The position numbers and the translations under genes were made by a program. Below are positions 8,151 to 16,630 of a stretch of DNA of 32,319 nt, piece after piece. The notes below the pieces were generated by a model that was not told the DNA's origin, did no database searches, and saw only the letters and a program-made list of their open reading frames with translations. Source of the DNA: Chloroflexota bacterium (GTDB lineage: Bacteria; Chloroflexota; Dehalococcoidia; UBA2979); assembly GCA_009837285.1 (NCBI GenBank), contig VXTU01000071.1, positions 1 to 32,319 of the forward strand, written 5' to 3'. Each line of letters starts with the position of its first letter. Position 1 is the first letter of the stretch.

Positions 8151-8456
8151 TCAGCCCACGCCCAGCACCATGAGCGCGGTGGCGACCATGAGCGAGGCGA
8201 TTGTCGCGAGGCCGACGATGGTCCCGACGATCCACATGCCCTGCACCCGTAGCGCCCGGTGCAACTCGGCGGTCAATTGGGCCACGGCAACATCCAAGTC
8301 AGCGCCCAGCGCCTGTCTCGTCGAGTTGAGGTCGCCCCTCGTCACGAGATCTCCCATAGCGTCGCCGACGACGTCGACGACGGCCTCGGCGGGTGCCTCT
8401 TCCATACCGGAAGCGGTCAGTCGCCGGACTGCGCTGTGGGTATCGAATGCCGCCAT
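8151..8456 (-). CDS. Small coiled-coil, single-membrane-segment protein (DUF1640-like)
   Basis: The 101-aa product has the layout of DUF1640/CCDC90-like proteins: AAFDTHSAVRRLTASGM, then EAPAEAVVDVVGDAM, the LVTRGDLN motif, and a helical stretch (LDVAVAQLTAELHRAL) predicted to coil. It ends with one membrane segment at about residues 74-98. ATG at 8456 is chosen because it begins the family-like sequence and follows AGGTG at ribosome-site spacing. The open frame extends to 8522 with a His/Trp-rich stretch that looks untranslated. The function of the bacterial family is not established. It is probably membrane-tethered and oligomeric. Two smaller proteins of similar design lie at 18438-18793. 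Confidence 0.7.
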   Translation of the reverse strand: MAAFDTHSAVRRLTASGMEEAPAEAVVDVVGDAMGDLVTRGDLNSTRQALGADLDVAVAQLTAELHRALRVQGMWIVGTIVGLATIASLMVATALMVLGVG

Positions 8457-8639
8457 CGCGCACCTCGAATGCCAAGGATGATGGTGCCATGCCTGGATGG
8501 TTGGGTGCAACGCACAATACATACATTCCGCATGTTATGAGCTCACACAGCGACGGCGGCGGGCGAAGGCTGGACAATCTCCTCAGAGGTGGGAGCCACG
8601 AATGCTCTGGGCTGAGAACCGACTTGGCTGGCGCTCGAC
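8457..8639. other. Intergenic region upstream of the small coiled-coil gene
   Basis: This 183-bp stretch is somewhat less GC-rich around 8510-8540 and probably carries the minus-strand promoter of the 101-aa gene. No clear -35/-10 pair, repeat or RNA gene is seen. The open frames crossing it are not convincing. Confidence 0.3.
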
Positions 8640-8852
8640 TCAGAAGTCGCCTGGGGCGTCACCCTTCTCCGGTAACCAGTCTTCAGGCAACAGCCCGTCC
8701 CCGAGCGTTGACACCCAGAGCGGGCCATCGCCCTGAGCCCACTCGCCCCACGCAGCTTCGTACATATCACCGAGCGACAGTGCACGAGAATCGCTGGGCG
8801 CGTCCAGGTGGTCACCGGAGCCGAGCTTCATCGGGTCACGTTCAGTGGGCAC
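8640..8852 (-). CDS. 70-aa hypothetical protein
   Basis: This is a small acidic protein with a Trp-rich centre (MYEAAWGEWAQGDGPLW, then VSTLGDGLLPEDWLP). No family is recognised with confidence. The EAAWGEW...LW...DGL pattern faintly recalls C-terminal tails of some small antitoxins, but no toxin partner is adjacent, so this is not a call. The start is GTG at 8852, 9 bp after the upstream stop. There is no Shine-Dalgarno, but TAGACT lies 6 nt before the GTG, which suggests a leaderless transcript. An ATG at 8831 is the alternative start. Amino-acid composition is unlike the Arg/Pro-rich noise of spurious frames nearby. Confidence 0.5.
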   Translation of the reverse strand: MPTERDPMKLGSGDHLDAPSDSRALSLGDMYEAAWGEWAQGDGPLWVSTLGDGLLPEDWLPEKGDAPGDF

Positions 8853-8858
8853 TTCGAG

Positions 8859-8864
8859 AGTCTA
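8859..8864 (-). promoter_or_regulatory. TAGACT -10 box, leaderless promoter candidate for the 70-aa gene
   Basis: On the minus strand TAGACT lies 6 nt before GTG at 8852, the same hexamer and spacing as at the 13153 permease. Its TAG is also the stop codon of the preceding gene, so chance is possible. No -35 element is evident. Confidence 0.35.
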
Positions 8865-9350
8865 CCGCGACCCCGACCCGCTCCCCTCCTCCACGTCCGG
8901 CGGCACCACCAGCATCGCCGCGATGACCCCGCCCACCATCCGCACGACGACGATGTCACCCACCTCGACGCCCTCGCCCGGCACAATCTCAAACAGCCGC
9001 GAGGTGGCGCGATAGTCGATCGTTGTCGTCGCGCCGCCTGAGGTGATCACGAGGCGACCGGGCTCAGACTCGACGACGTGCGCGGCGCGCCATACCTCGC
9101 CCGGCAGTGCCGGGAGGCCGCCGAAGCCCGTGAAGCCCCCGCGCGTGGTCCAGCCTCCGTCGGCGTCCGCGGCAGCCAGCGCCGGATCCTCGATCACCAG
9201 CTCGACGACCGTCGGCGCGCTCGCCTGCTCGCCGGCCCAGCGCCCGAGGACGAGCCCCGCGAGGGCCGCCGCAACCAGCGCGGCGACCGTGACCGCCGCG
9301 ACCAGCAGCCACGGCGCGCGCTGTGTCGACTGCCCGGCACGCGCGCTCAC
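8862..9350 (-). CDS. Membrane-anchored small beta-domain protein (hypothetical)
   Basis: The 162-aa protein has an N-terminal membrane anchor at about residues 12-36 (LLVAAVTVAALVAAALAGLV), then an extracytoplasmic part. A Gly/Ala-rich linker precedes a beta-rich segment (HVVESEPGRLVITSGGATTT, then VGDIVVVRMVGGVIAAMLVV). That segment loosely resembles the OB-like DUF5666 type (a 'vtsv..g.l.l...G..v.V' pattern). The tail is Ser/Gly-rich. GTG at 9350 overlaps the previous stop by 4 bp (GTGA), so it is coupled to the 133-aa gene and belongs to the permease operon. No enzymatic motif is seen. An accessory role to the permease at the outer face of the membrane is inference. Confidence 0.7.
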   Translation of the reverse strand: MSARAGQSTQRAPWLLVAAVTVAALVAAALAGLVLGRWAGEQASAPTVVELVIEDPALAAADADGGWTTRGGFTGFGGLPALPGEVWRAAHVVESEPGRLVITSGGATTTIDYRATSRLFEIVPGEGVEVGDIVVVRMVGGVIAAMLVVPPDVEEGSGSGSR

Positions 9351-9748
9351 CGCGACGCCTCCTCGGCGTTCGCGGGATCGAGCGCCACCACGCCGGTGAG
9401 TACGAGGCCGAAGTCGCCCTGGTCGCCACCGAGGTTCACCGCGTCGCCGGGCGCGAAGCGCGACTCCGCCGCGCGCCGCAGCTCCTCGATGGCCGTGTCG
9501 GGACGGAGATCGAGTTGCACGACGCCGGCCAGCGTGCGCAGCTCGATGGCGCCGCTATCCATGGCGACCACTTCGCCGGCGAGGAACGTCTCGGCGGGTG
9601 GCGGCTGCGGCGGGCGACTGATCGAGATGTGACGGTCGTCCGGGGCGGGCTCGTGTTCGAGCAGGAAGCCCACGGCGGCGCCCGCCGCGAAGATGGCGGT
9701 GAGCACCACGACCGTGGTGAGTACGGAGCGCCAGCGCCACATCAGCAT
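9347..9748 (-). CDS. Membrane-anchored small protein, DUF5666-like beta domain (hypothetical)
   Basis: The 133-aa protein has a membrane anchor at residues ~9-29 (VLTTVVVLTAIFAAGAAVGFL), a Pro-rich linker (SRPPQPPPAE) and a domain reading FLAGEVVAMDSGAIELRT, then VVQLDLRPDTAIEELRRA and FAPGDAVNLGG. This is similar in style to DUF5666 (G-V-V, a 'T' strand, then a 'pGd.V...G' turn). ATG at 9748 has AGGAGG 11 nt upstream. A second ATG two codons in (9742) is possible. It follows the FtsX-like permease by 37 bp and precedes a protein of the same architecture, so the two may be diverged duplicates. Confidence 0.7.
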   Translation of the reverse strand: MLMWRWRSVLTTVVVLTAIFAAGAAVGFLLEHEPAPDDRHISISRPPQPPPAETFLAGEVVAMDSGAIELRTLAGVVQLDLRPDTAIEELRRAAESRFAPGDAVNLGGDQGDFGLVLTGVVALDPANAEEASR

Positions 9749-9784
9749 CGTTTTTTCGTCCTCCTCGCGGCTTCCGCCGAGGTT

Positions 9785-12700
9785 CTACTGCATCAGACGC
9801 AGCGCGTCCGCCACGCCGCGACGCAGCACGGCGCGCCACGTGGCCCAGAGCGTGACCGCGGCCGCAACGCCCAGCACCGCGATGCCGGTCGACAGCAGCC
9901 GCCACTCGGTCTCGATGGCGAACGTGGGCACCACGGGGTCGCCCGTCTCGGTGACTTCGAGGAACTGGAGCATCAGGAGCGAGATCCAGCGGCCCAGCAG
10001 CGCGCCGATCGCGGCCCCGAACACCAGCACCACGCCCCACTCGAAGACCAGCGCGCGCAGCAGCCCGCGGGTCGAGGCGCCGAGCGATCGCAGCACGGCC
10101 ACCTCCAGCGCGCGGCCCTGCAGCGCGATCGCGAGTGAGACGATGAACCCGAGGACGGCCGCGCCCATCGCGCCGGCGAAGGCGAGCAGCAGGATGCCGC
10201 TCCCGGACGCCTGCGTCGTCGGGTCCGATGCGATCTCGTCGAGGCGCTCGGCGAGCAGCAAGGGTTCGCCGGCGACGAAGCCCATCCAGTCGCTGTCACG
10301 CGTCTGCTCTGCGATCGCCTCCTGCATGGCAAGCGGGACGTCGTCCGCGAAGTCGACCCACAGCTCCGTCGGGACGTGCTGGCCGCGCGAGCCGAGGGCG
10401 CCAGCGACGGCACGAAGCTGCTCGTAGTCGACTACGACGAAGCCCTGCGCCGGGTCGAGGGTCGGGAACATCCCGGCGGTGCTGCGCACGAGCAGCGGCA
10501 CGGCGACGCGTTCGCCGAGGAGCCCGAACGTGCGCTCGCCGGGCTGCACACCGAACAGCGCGAGTGCGCGCTCGCTGAAGATCGCGTGCAGCGGGACCCC
10601 CGGGCCCTCCGGCGCCAGCACGCGTGAGCGCTCCGTGACCTCGCGCGTCCACGTCCACCGCGCCGATTGCGATCCGGACCGGGAACGAGCGTCCGACTGC
10701 CCGAACGTCTCCGAGGCGCCGAGCTGCGAGTACATCGCCCAGCCGAACTGGTCGTCGAAGTCATCGATGACCTCGGCTGCGCCGCCTGCGCGTATGGCCA
10801 TCAGGTCGTCGAAGAAGATGGCGCCGTCGCCGTGGACCAGCACACGACGGTCCATGAACGACAGGCTGGCGAGTGCGAGGGGCGGCGTGAGCCCGGGCGG
10901 CACTTCGGTGCGCAGCTCCATCCACGCGCCCGCCTCCAGGCCGCTGAATGTCAGGACGTGGTACTCCCCGTGACCGTCGCGGATCGAGGCGCGCAGCCGC
11001 CCGATCCGCGGCGACTCCGCGCTATAGCCGTACAGCACGAGCGCCACCGTGTCGTCGGGCAACGCGCGGCCTCCATCGATCGGTACGCCGAGGTCGAGGT
11101 GGCGCAGCAGCTGCTCCGGCGACTCGACGGCGAAGTCCTCCCGGAACGAGAGCATCGAGGCCGCCGCCGCGCCGTCCTGGACCGCGAGCAGTGGCACCGC
11201 GCCGCCTCGTGGCACCCCGATGGAGCTGCGATGAACCACAAGCGCCTGCTCGACACCGTCGACGGCGCGTAGCCGGTCCAGCCCTTCGTGGCTGGCGGGG
11301 AGATCGAAGTCGGCGATCGCCGCCCGCATGTCCGGGCCGTGTTCGTAGTACGCACGGTCCTCGAACGACTGCGCCACGGTCGGTGCGTACGAGGCGGCGA
11401 ACGCGCCGACGGCGATCGCTGTGAGCACGAGCAGCAGGAGCCGTGCCCCTGTCGCGGGGTCGCGGCCGGCTCGGCCGATGCCGAGCGTGACGGTGATACC
11501 TCGCAGCGGACGCAGCAGCCACGTGGCCAGTCGCAGCGCGGGCGAGTAGAGCCGCAGCACCATGGCCGCGGCGGCGGCGGTCATCACGAGGGGCGAGAGC
11601 AGCAGCAGCGGGTCCGCCTGCCAGCCGCCGACCGACTGCGGGTCGAAGACAGCGCCCCGGCGGTCGAGTTGCCAGAACAGCAGCGCGGCCAGCGCCACGA
11701 GCGCAAGGTCGAGGTGGTAGCGCCGGAACCAGCCACGCTCGGCGGGGCGCGCCTGCTCGCGGCTCGCGTCGGCGATCGCCTGCCGTACCGCGCCGACCGT
11801 CGGCAGCAACATCGCCCCGAGGGCGAGCGCGGCCCCGCCCGCAGCCAGCAGGAAGGCGTCCTCGTTGACGGACGCACGCAGCGGCTCGCCGCCTGTGATG
11901 TTCGAGAAGGCGGGTGTGTACCCGAGCGCTCCGACGGCGAGCCTCGCGAGCAGCGGACCGATGAGCGCTGCGGGCACGGCGATCAACAGCCCTTCGACCA
12001 GGTTGACGCCCAGCAGCTGCGAGGTGCTGGCGCCACGGCTGCGGTAGACCGCGACCTCCTGGGCCTGTCGCGCACGCGCCATCGAGGTGACGACGACGAG
12101 GTAGAAGCCCACGACGCCCGCGACTTGCAGTAGCAGCAACAGCAGCGGTACCTGCGAGAACGTGCTCGCATTGCGGAACTGCGCCAGCGCCTCGGCGAAC
12201 TCGACGCGCCCGCCCGCCTCCAGATCCAGCTCGTCGCGCACCTCGCGCGGCCAGGCGCCGAGGTCGTCCAGCGCGCGCGGCACGTCGCGCACGGAGATGC
12301 CGTCGAGGTCGGCGACCATGCCGACGCGGTAGCGCGACAGCAGCTCGGGCATCTGCACGGTGAGTGCGCCGTTGAAGTACGCGCCCGATGTGAGCAGCGG
12401 CATCCACTGCGGTTCGTCGTCCGGCTGGCCCGGACCGCCGGGAGCGAGGTCGCGATCGTCGAAGACCTGCCAGCGTAGGTCGTGGGGGTCGCCGAGACGG
12501 ACGAACCCGACGACCTCCGCCTCGATGCTCGTGCGCACGAAGGTGGTGGGCTGGCACCGCACCTCCTCGGCGGCCACGTTCTCGTCCTCCGACGCCGGCA
12601 CGCGCCGACAGTCGTTGAACGGGCGCGCCGTGAGCTGCAGGCGGTCCCCCAGCGATGCCACGCCCTCGAACGCTTCGAGGAGGACGACTTCGGCAGTCGT

Positions 12701-13153
12701 TGCGTCCGGGGCGGGCAGACGCCCGGCAAGCACCTCGACGTGATCCTGGTAACCGCTGAGGTGGATGAGGCGAGCGCGCCACGGGTCGCGAGCGGCATCG
12801 TCCGCGAAGCGCAGCGACAGTGGGTCCGAGCGCTGCTCCGTCAGGATCTCGTCGCCGAGCCAGCCGACGCGCGCCTCGGTGACCGCCTCGAACGCCCGTG
12901 CCTGGGCGAGTTGCACCGGGTCGGCCAGGCGCAGCCGGTCGACGGCCAGGTCCGGGACGCGCTCAGTCGGCTGGTCGAGCTCGCGGTCGAGGCGATAGCG
13001 CAGCCCGACGTCTGACATCGCGTCGGTGTAGATGGGCGCGGTGGCGAGCAAGGTGGTGGCGAGGAGCGCTCCCACCGCCAGCAGCAGCATGAGCGGCCAA
13101 CCTGCCGCGAACCGCCGCAGCGCGAACTGCCAGATCGAGAAGAGCTCGCCCAC
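9785..13153 (-). CDS. Large FtsX/MacB-type ABC transporter permease (1122 aa)
   Basis: The protein has a first membrane segment at ~20-40, then a ~290-residue extracytoplasmic region. A first FtsX domain spans about 333-455 (LLQVAGVVGFYLVVV, then YRSRGASTSQLLG), followed by further membrane segments to ~560. A second large extracytoplasmic region precedes a C-terminal FtsX domain at ~1000-1115 (LRSLGASTRGLLRAL). The two-domain layout matches LolC/MacB-like permeases that move lipids, lipoproteins or peptides using energy from a cytoplasmic ATPase. The start is GTG at 13153 with no ribosome site but TAGACT 6 nt upstream. It is a paralogue of the divergent permease (shared APIYTDAMSDVGL versus TVIYADAIRDLGL after the first membrane segment). 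It has no ATPase in its own operon, so it presumably shares the pair at 16627-18329. Confidence 0.88.
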   Translation of the reverse strand: MGELFSIWQFALRRFAAGWPLMLLLAVGALLATTLLATAPIYTDAMSDVGLRYRLDRELDQPTERVPDLAVDRLRLADPVQLAQARAFEAVTEARVGWLGDEILTEQRSDPLSLRFADDAARDPWRARLIHLSGYQDHVEVLAGRLPAPDATTAEVVLLEAFEGVASLGDRLQLTARPFNDCRRVPASEDENVAAEEVRCQPTTFVRTSIEAEVVGFVRLGDPHDLRWQVFDDRDLAPGGPGQPDDEPQWMPLLTSGAYFNGALTVQMPELLSRYRVGMVADLDGISVRDVPRALDDLGAWPREVRDELDLEAGGRVEFAEALAQFRNASTFSQVPLLLLLLQVAGVVGFYLVVVTSMARARQAQEVAVYRSRGASTSQLLGVNLVEGLLIAVPAALIGPLLARLAVGALGYTPAFSNITGGEPLRASVNEDAFLLAAGGAALALGAMLLPTVGAVRQAIADASREQARPAERGWFRRYHLDLALVALAALLFWQLDRRGAVFDPQSVGGWQADPLLLLSPLVMTAAAAAMVLRLYSPALRLATWLLRPLRGITVTLGIGRAGRDPATGARLLLLVLTAIAVGAFAASYAPTVAQSFEDRAYYEHGPDMRAAIADFDLPASHEGLDRLRAVDGVEQALVVHRSSIGVPRGGAVPLLAVQDGAAAASMLSFREDFAVESPEQLLRHLDLGVPIDGGRALPDDTVALVLYGYSAESPRIGRLRASIRDGHGEYHVLTFSGLEAGAWMELRTEVPPGLTPPLALASLSFMDRRVLVHGDGAIFFDDLMAIRAGGAAEVIDDFDDQFGWAMYSQLGASETFGQSDARSRSGSQSARWTWTREVTERSRVLAPEGPGVPLHAIFSERALALFGVQPGERTFGLLGERVAVPLLVRSTAGMFPTLDPAQGFVVVDYEQLRAVAGALGSRGQHVPTELWVDFADDVPLAMQEAIAEQTRDSDWMGFVAGEPLLLAERLDEIASDPTTQASGSGILLLAFAGAMGAAVLGFIVSLAIALQGRALEVAVLRSLGASTRGLLRALVFEWGVVLVFGAAIGALLGRWISLLMLQFLEVTETGDPVVPTFAIETEWRLLSTGIAVLGVAAAVTLWATWRAVLRRGVADALRLMQ

Positions 13154-13159
13154 GCAGCC

Positions 13160-13165
13160 AGTCTA
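13160..13165 (-). promoter_or_regulatory. TAGACT -10 box, leaderless promoter of the minus-strand permease
   Basis: On the minus strand TAGACT is followed by 6 nt and then the GTG start at 13153, so transcription should begin at or next to the start codon. There is no Shine-Dalgarno in this gap and no good -35. A GTCGAC palindrome at 13196-13201 lies about midway between this box and the plus-strand one. Confidence 0.5.
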
Positions 13166-13233
13166 GGCTCGCCCGCGCCTCACGGGCACCAGCGAGTCGA
13201 CACCAGAGACGAGCTCCCGAGGGCGTCTCTTCG

Positions 13234-13239
13234 TAGAAT
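13234..13239 (+). promoter_or_regulatory. TAGAAT -10 box, leaderless promoter of the plus-strand permease
   Basis: TAGAAT is followed by 7 nt and then GTG at 13247, which places the expected transcription start on the initiation codon. No ribosome-binding site is present. It mirrors the box of the divergent paralogue within a 93-bp shared gap. Confidence 0.5.
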
Positions 13240-13246
13240 CGTCTTC

Positions 13247-16200
13247 GTGCGGCAATTCCGTTCGCTCCCGGTGATCGTCCTCCGCCGCATGCTCGGCAAC
13301 TGGCGGCTGCTCGTCAGCGTCGTCATCGGCACCCTCATCGCGGGCGCGATCCTCGCCTCCACCGTCATCTACGCCGACGCCATCCGCGACCTCGGACTTG
13401 AGCACGCGCTCGAAGCCGAGTCGGTGCACGACCTGGACGTGCGCGTCTCGCAGACCAACATCGCGATTCGCGCGCCCCTCTACGAGCAGTCACGCGAACG
13501 CATCGACCGCAGGGTCGACGCCACGCTCGGAGAGGCGCGTGGCGCGGTGGTCCGGCAGGGCACGACTGCCACCTTCTACCCGACGGCGCCGGGGGGCCTA
13601 CCCAACCTCGACAACGACGCACGCCCGCGAGCGAACCTCCGCTTCCGCACGGACCTGCTGGCGCACACGACGCTGACCGCAGGCGACCTCCCCTCGCAGC
13701 GAGGGACCGCGGCGGACGGCGCCATCGAGGTGCTGATGGGCGTCGAGACCGCGAGCGCCAACGGATTCGGCATCGGCGACCGCATCGAGTTGCACCCGTC
13801 GTGGAGCAACGCCCTCGGGTCAGTTACCGCGGTCGTCGTCGGCCTCGTCGAGGCCAACGACCTCGACGATCGGTACTGGGGCGGCCAGGCCGACCTGCTC
13901 GACGCGCAGACGGCGTCGTGGCCCACCTACCTGCTCTTTATGTCGCAAGACGGCTTTTTCAGCGCGCCTGCCCGGGCGTTGCCGTCCATGACTGCGCGCT
14001 ACCTCGACGTCTACCAGGTCGAGCGAGACCAGCTGGACTCGCGCAACGCCCAACCCATCGCATTGGCCCTCGAGCGGCTCGAGGTCCGCCTCGGCGCCAC
14101 GGAGAACCTGCTGCGCGTGGAAAGCGACCTCGTGGAGGTGCTGGAGGAGTTCGACGACAAGCTGTTCTTCGTCCGCATCCCGCTCTTCGTGCTCTTGCTC
14201 CAGATCGGCGGCGTCGTCGCCTACTACCTCCTCGTCGTCTCAACGATGCTGCTGGAGCGGCAGGCCGAGGAGATCGCGACGCTGCGCAGCCGGGGCGCGA
14301 CCACGGCGCAGCTGCTCGTCCAGTACGGGTTCGAGGGCGTGCTGCTCGGCGTGCTTGCCGTCGCGACCGGGCCGCCGATCGCGGCGACGGCGATCGCGGC
14401 TTTGGGGCCCACCCCTGCCTTCGCCGACCTCTCGGGCGGCGCGCCGCTCGACGTGCACTTGTCCGGCCTGTCGTTCCTGCTTGCGGGCGGAGGTGCGCTG
14501 CTGGCGTTCGGCTCCTTCATGGTCCCGGCGTGGCAGGCGACGAGACAGACGGTGGTGGGCTTCAAGCACGACCAGGCGCGCCCCCGGCGCTCCCCGCTCT
14601 TCCTGCGCTACTACCTCGACGTGGCGCTCATCGTCGTCCTCGGGCTCGTGTTCTGGCGGCTCCGGCGCGAGGACAGCCTGTTCGACGAGCCGCTGTTCGG
14701 CGATCCGCACGCGGACCCGTTCCTGCTCGCCACGCCCGCCGTGGCGATGCTGACCGCCGGGATCGTGTTCCTGCGCCTCTTCCCGATCGCGCTGCGGCTG
14801 GTCGCGTGGGTCGTGGCCCGCAGCCGTGGTGTGTGGCTGCTCGTCGGCACGCGCGCGCTCGCGCGCAACCCCACGCACTACTCGCGCCTCATCCTGATGC
14901 TGATGCTTGCGACCGGCGTCGGCATGTTCGGCGCGACATTCTCCGCCACGCTCGACCGCTCCTACGACGACCGCACGCGCTACGCCGTCGGCGCCGACGC
15001 GCGCGCCACGGACCTGCGGGCCCTCGCCCGCCAGGGCGACGACGCCTTCGTCGCTGCCCTCGATGCGATCCCCGGGCAGGTCGTCAGCCCCGTCATCCGC
15101 GAGGATGGCTCCATCGCCGCGAACGACCTGAACGCCCGCCTCGAGATCCTCGGCGTCGACCCAGAGAGCTTCGCGGAGGTCGCGTGGTTCCGCTCGGACT
15201 TCGCCGACAGCTCGCTCGCCGAGATGCTCGGGAACCTCGCCGCCAACGAGACCTCGATGGAGTACGTCATGCTGCCCGCGGACGCGCGGCAGTTCGGGAT
15301 GTGGGCGAAGCTCCCGGACATCCGGGCGCGCATGGACCTGCTCGCCGTCTTCCGCGACGCCCGCGGACAGCTCGCCTCAGGGTGGCTCGGGTCGGTCAGT
15401 CCCACGGATCCGGCGACGGAGGATTGGCGGTTCTTCTCGCTGGACCTCCTGCAGCTCCGTGGCCGCACCGGTAGCTCACTCGCCGCACGCATGGAGGCGC
15501 CGATCGCGCTGCAGTCGGTCATCACGTACACGCGCAGCACCATCGGGGCGCAGCGCGGCGTGATCCTCCTCGGTCCCGCGATGACCTCGACGCTCCCACC
15601 CGCGAGGCCGTTCGAACGCGGGCGTCCCGAGATCGCGGACGCGCCGTTCGAGGGCGCCACGATCGTCCATCGCTTCACCGACCCGGGATTCGAGGTGCTG
15701 CACGGCACGCTCCAGCGTCGCGTCGACGACCAGCTGCGCGCCGACAGCGACGCTCCACCCGGCGCCACCGCTTCGCTGCGCTACGAGTGGCTGGACGAGG
15801 TACAGCCCACGTCCCGGCGGGGGATCCGGCAGGCACTTCCCGGTGGTCGGACGCTCGTCTATCTGTCGAGCGAGGCCGCACGCCGGCTTCAGCTCGAGCC
15901 CGGGGACGACGCCGTGCTCAGCGTGAGCGGCGCCTACATCGAAGCGACGTACGCGGGATCGTTCGACCTGTTCCCGACGTTCGATGCGAACGGCAGGCAG
16001 GGCTTCGCGATCGTGCACGCGAGCCGTCTGCAGGTCGACGCGAACGCGTCCCTGCCCAACACGACCGTCGGTTACAACAGCGTGTGGGTAGCCTCGGACG
16101 ATCCGGCCGCGAGCGGCGCCGCGCTTGCGGCGTACGATCCGGGCGTGCTCCTGGACATCGAGGGCGAGCGGGCGCGGCAGGAGGAGGACCCGCTGATCGC

Positions 16201-16630
16201 GGCCGGGTGGGAGGGCATCCTCGCGATCTCGTTCGCCGCGGTGTTGCTGCTGTCGGCGATCGGGTTCCTGATCTACTCGTACCTGACGGCGCAGCAGCGC
16301 AGGCTGGAGTTCGCGGTGCTCCGCACGCTGGGCTTCTCGCGGGCGCAGGTGTTCGGGGTGGTGCTGCTGGAGCACCTCTTCGTGGTGGTGGCGGGGATGG
16401 GACTCGGAACCATCGTAGGCTTGCAGGTAGGCCGGCTGATGATGGACTTCTTCGGTGTCGACGAGAGCGGCGCCGAGGTGCTCCCGCCGTTCGCGCTGGC
16501 GGTGTCGCGGTGGGAGATCGTGCTGGTGTGGGGGATCCTGGGGGCGGTGTTCGTGCTGACCGTGCTGGCCGTCGTGCTGCTCTACGCGCGCCTTGCGCTG
16601 CACCGCGCGCTGCGGGTGGGTGACGCATGA
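13247..16630 (+). CDS. Large FtsX/MacB-type ABC transporter permease (1127 aa)
   Basis: This protein is architecturally the same as the divergent permease. It has a membrane segment at ~20-42 (LLVSVVIGTLIAGAILAST), a large extracytoplasmic region, a first FtsX domain from about residue 305 (LLLQIGGVVAYYLLVVSTML, then LRSRGATTAQLLVQ) and a central membrane group. A second extracytoplasmic region follows, then a C-terminal FtsX domain from ~1000 (FAAVLLLSAIGFLIYSYL, then LRTLGFSRAQVFGVV). GTG at 13247 is the first start in frame and begins directly after the TAGAAT box. Its stop overlaps the next ATG by 4 bp (ATGA), tying it to two ABC ATPases. Export of, or membrane extraction of, a lipid, lipoprotein or peptide is the family expectation; the substrate is unknown. 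Confidence 0.9.
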   Translation: MRQFRSLPVIVLRRMLGNWRLLVSVVIGTLIAGAILASTVIYADAIRDLGLEHALEAESVHDLDVRVSQTNIAIRAPLYEQSRERIDRRVDATLGEARGAVVRQGTTATFYPTAPGGLPNLDNDARPRANLRFRTDLLAHTTLTAGDLPSQRGTAADGAIEVLMGVETASANGFGIGDRIELHPSWSNALGSVTAVVVGLVEANDLDDRYWGGQADLLDAQTASWPTYLLFMSQDGFFSAPARALPSMTARYLDVYQVERDQLDSRNAQPIALALERLEVRLGATENLLRVESDLVEVLEEFDDKLFFVRIPLFVLLLQIGGVVAYYLLVVSTMLLERQAEEIATLRSRGATTAQLLVQYGFEGVLLGVLAVATGPPIAATAIAALGPTPAFADLSGGAPLDVHLSGLSFLLAGGGALLAFGSFMVPAWQATRQTVVGFKHDQARPRRSPLFLRYYLDVALIVVLGLVFWRLRREDSLFDEPLFGDPHADPFLLATPAVAMLTAGIVFLRLFPIALRLVAWVVARSRGVWLLVGTRALARNPTHYSRLILMLMLATGVGMFGATFSATLDRSYDDRTRYAVGADARATDLRALARQGDDAFVAALDAIPGQVVSPVIREDGSIAANDLNARLEILGVDPESFAEVAWFRSDFADSSLAEMLGNLAANETSMEYVMLPADARQFGMWAKLPDIRARMDLLAVFRDARGQLASGWLGSVSPTDPATEDWRFFSLDLLQLRGRTGSSLAARMEAPIALQSVITYTRSTIGAQRGVILLGPAMTSTLPPARPFERGRPEIADAPFEGATIVHRFTDPGFEVLHGTLQRRVDDQLRADSDAPPGATASLRYEWLDEVQPTSRRGIRQALPGGRTLVYLSSEAARRLQLEPGDDAVLSVSGAYIEATYAGSFDLFPTFDANGRQGFAIVHASRLQVDANASLPNTTVGYNSVWVASDDPAASGAALAAYDPGVLLDIEGERARQEEDPLIAAGWEGILAISFAAVLLLSAIGFLIYSYLTAQQRRLEFAVLRTLGFSRAQVFGVVLLEHLFVVVAGMGLGTIVGLQVGRLMMDFFGVDESGAEVLPPFALAVSRWEIVLVWGILGAVFVLTVLAVVLLYARLALHRALRVGDA

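Noticed and set aside
13801-15474. 557-aa plus-strand open frame inside the large permease
   Set aside because: Its composition is typical of out-of-frame GC-rich sequence (Arg/Ala/Pro runs). The permease frame has clear membrane segments and FtsX motifs.
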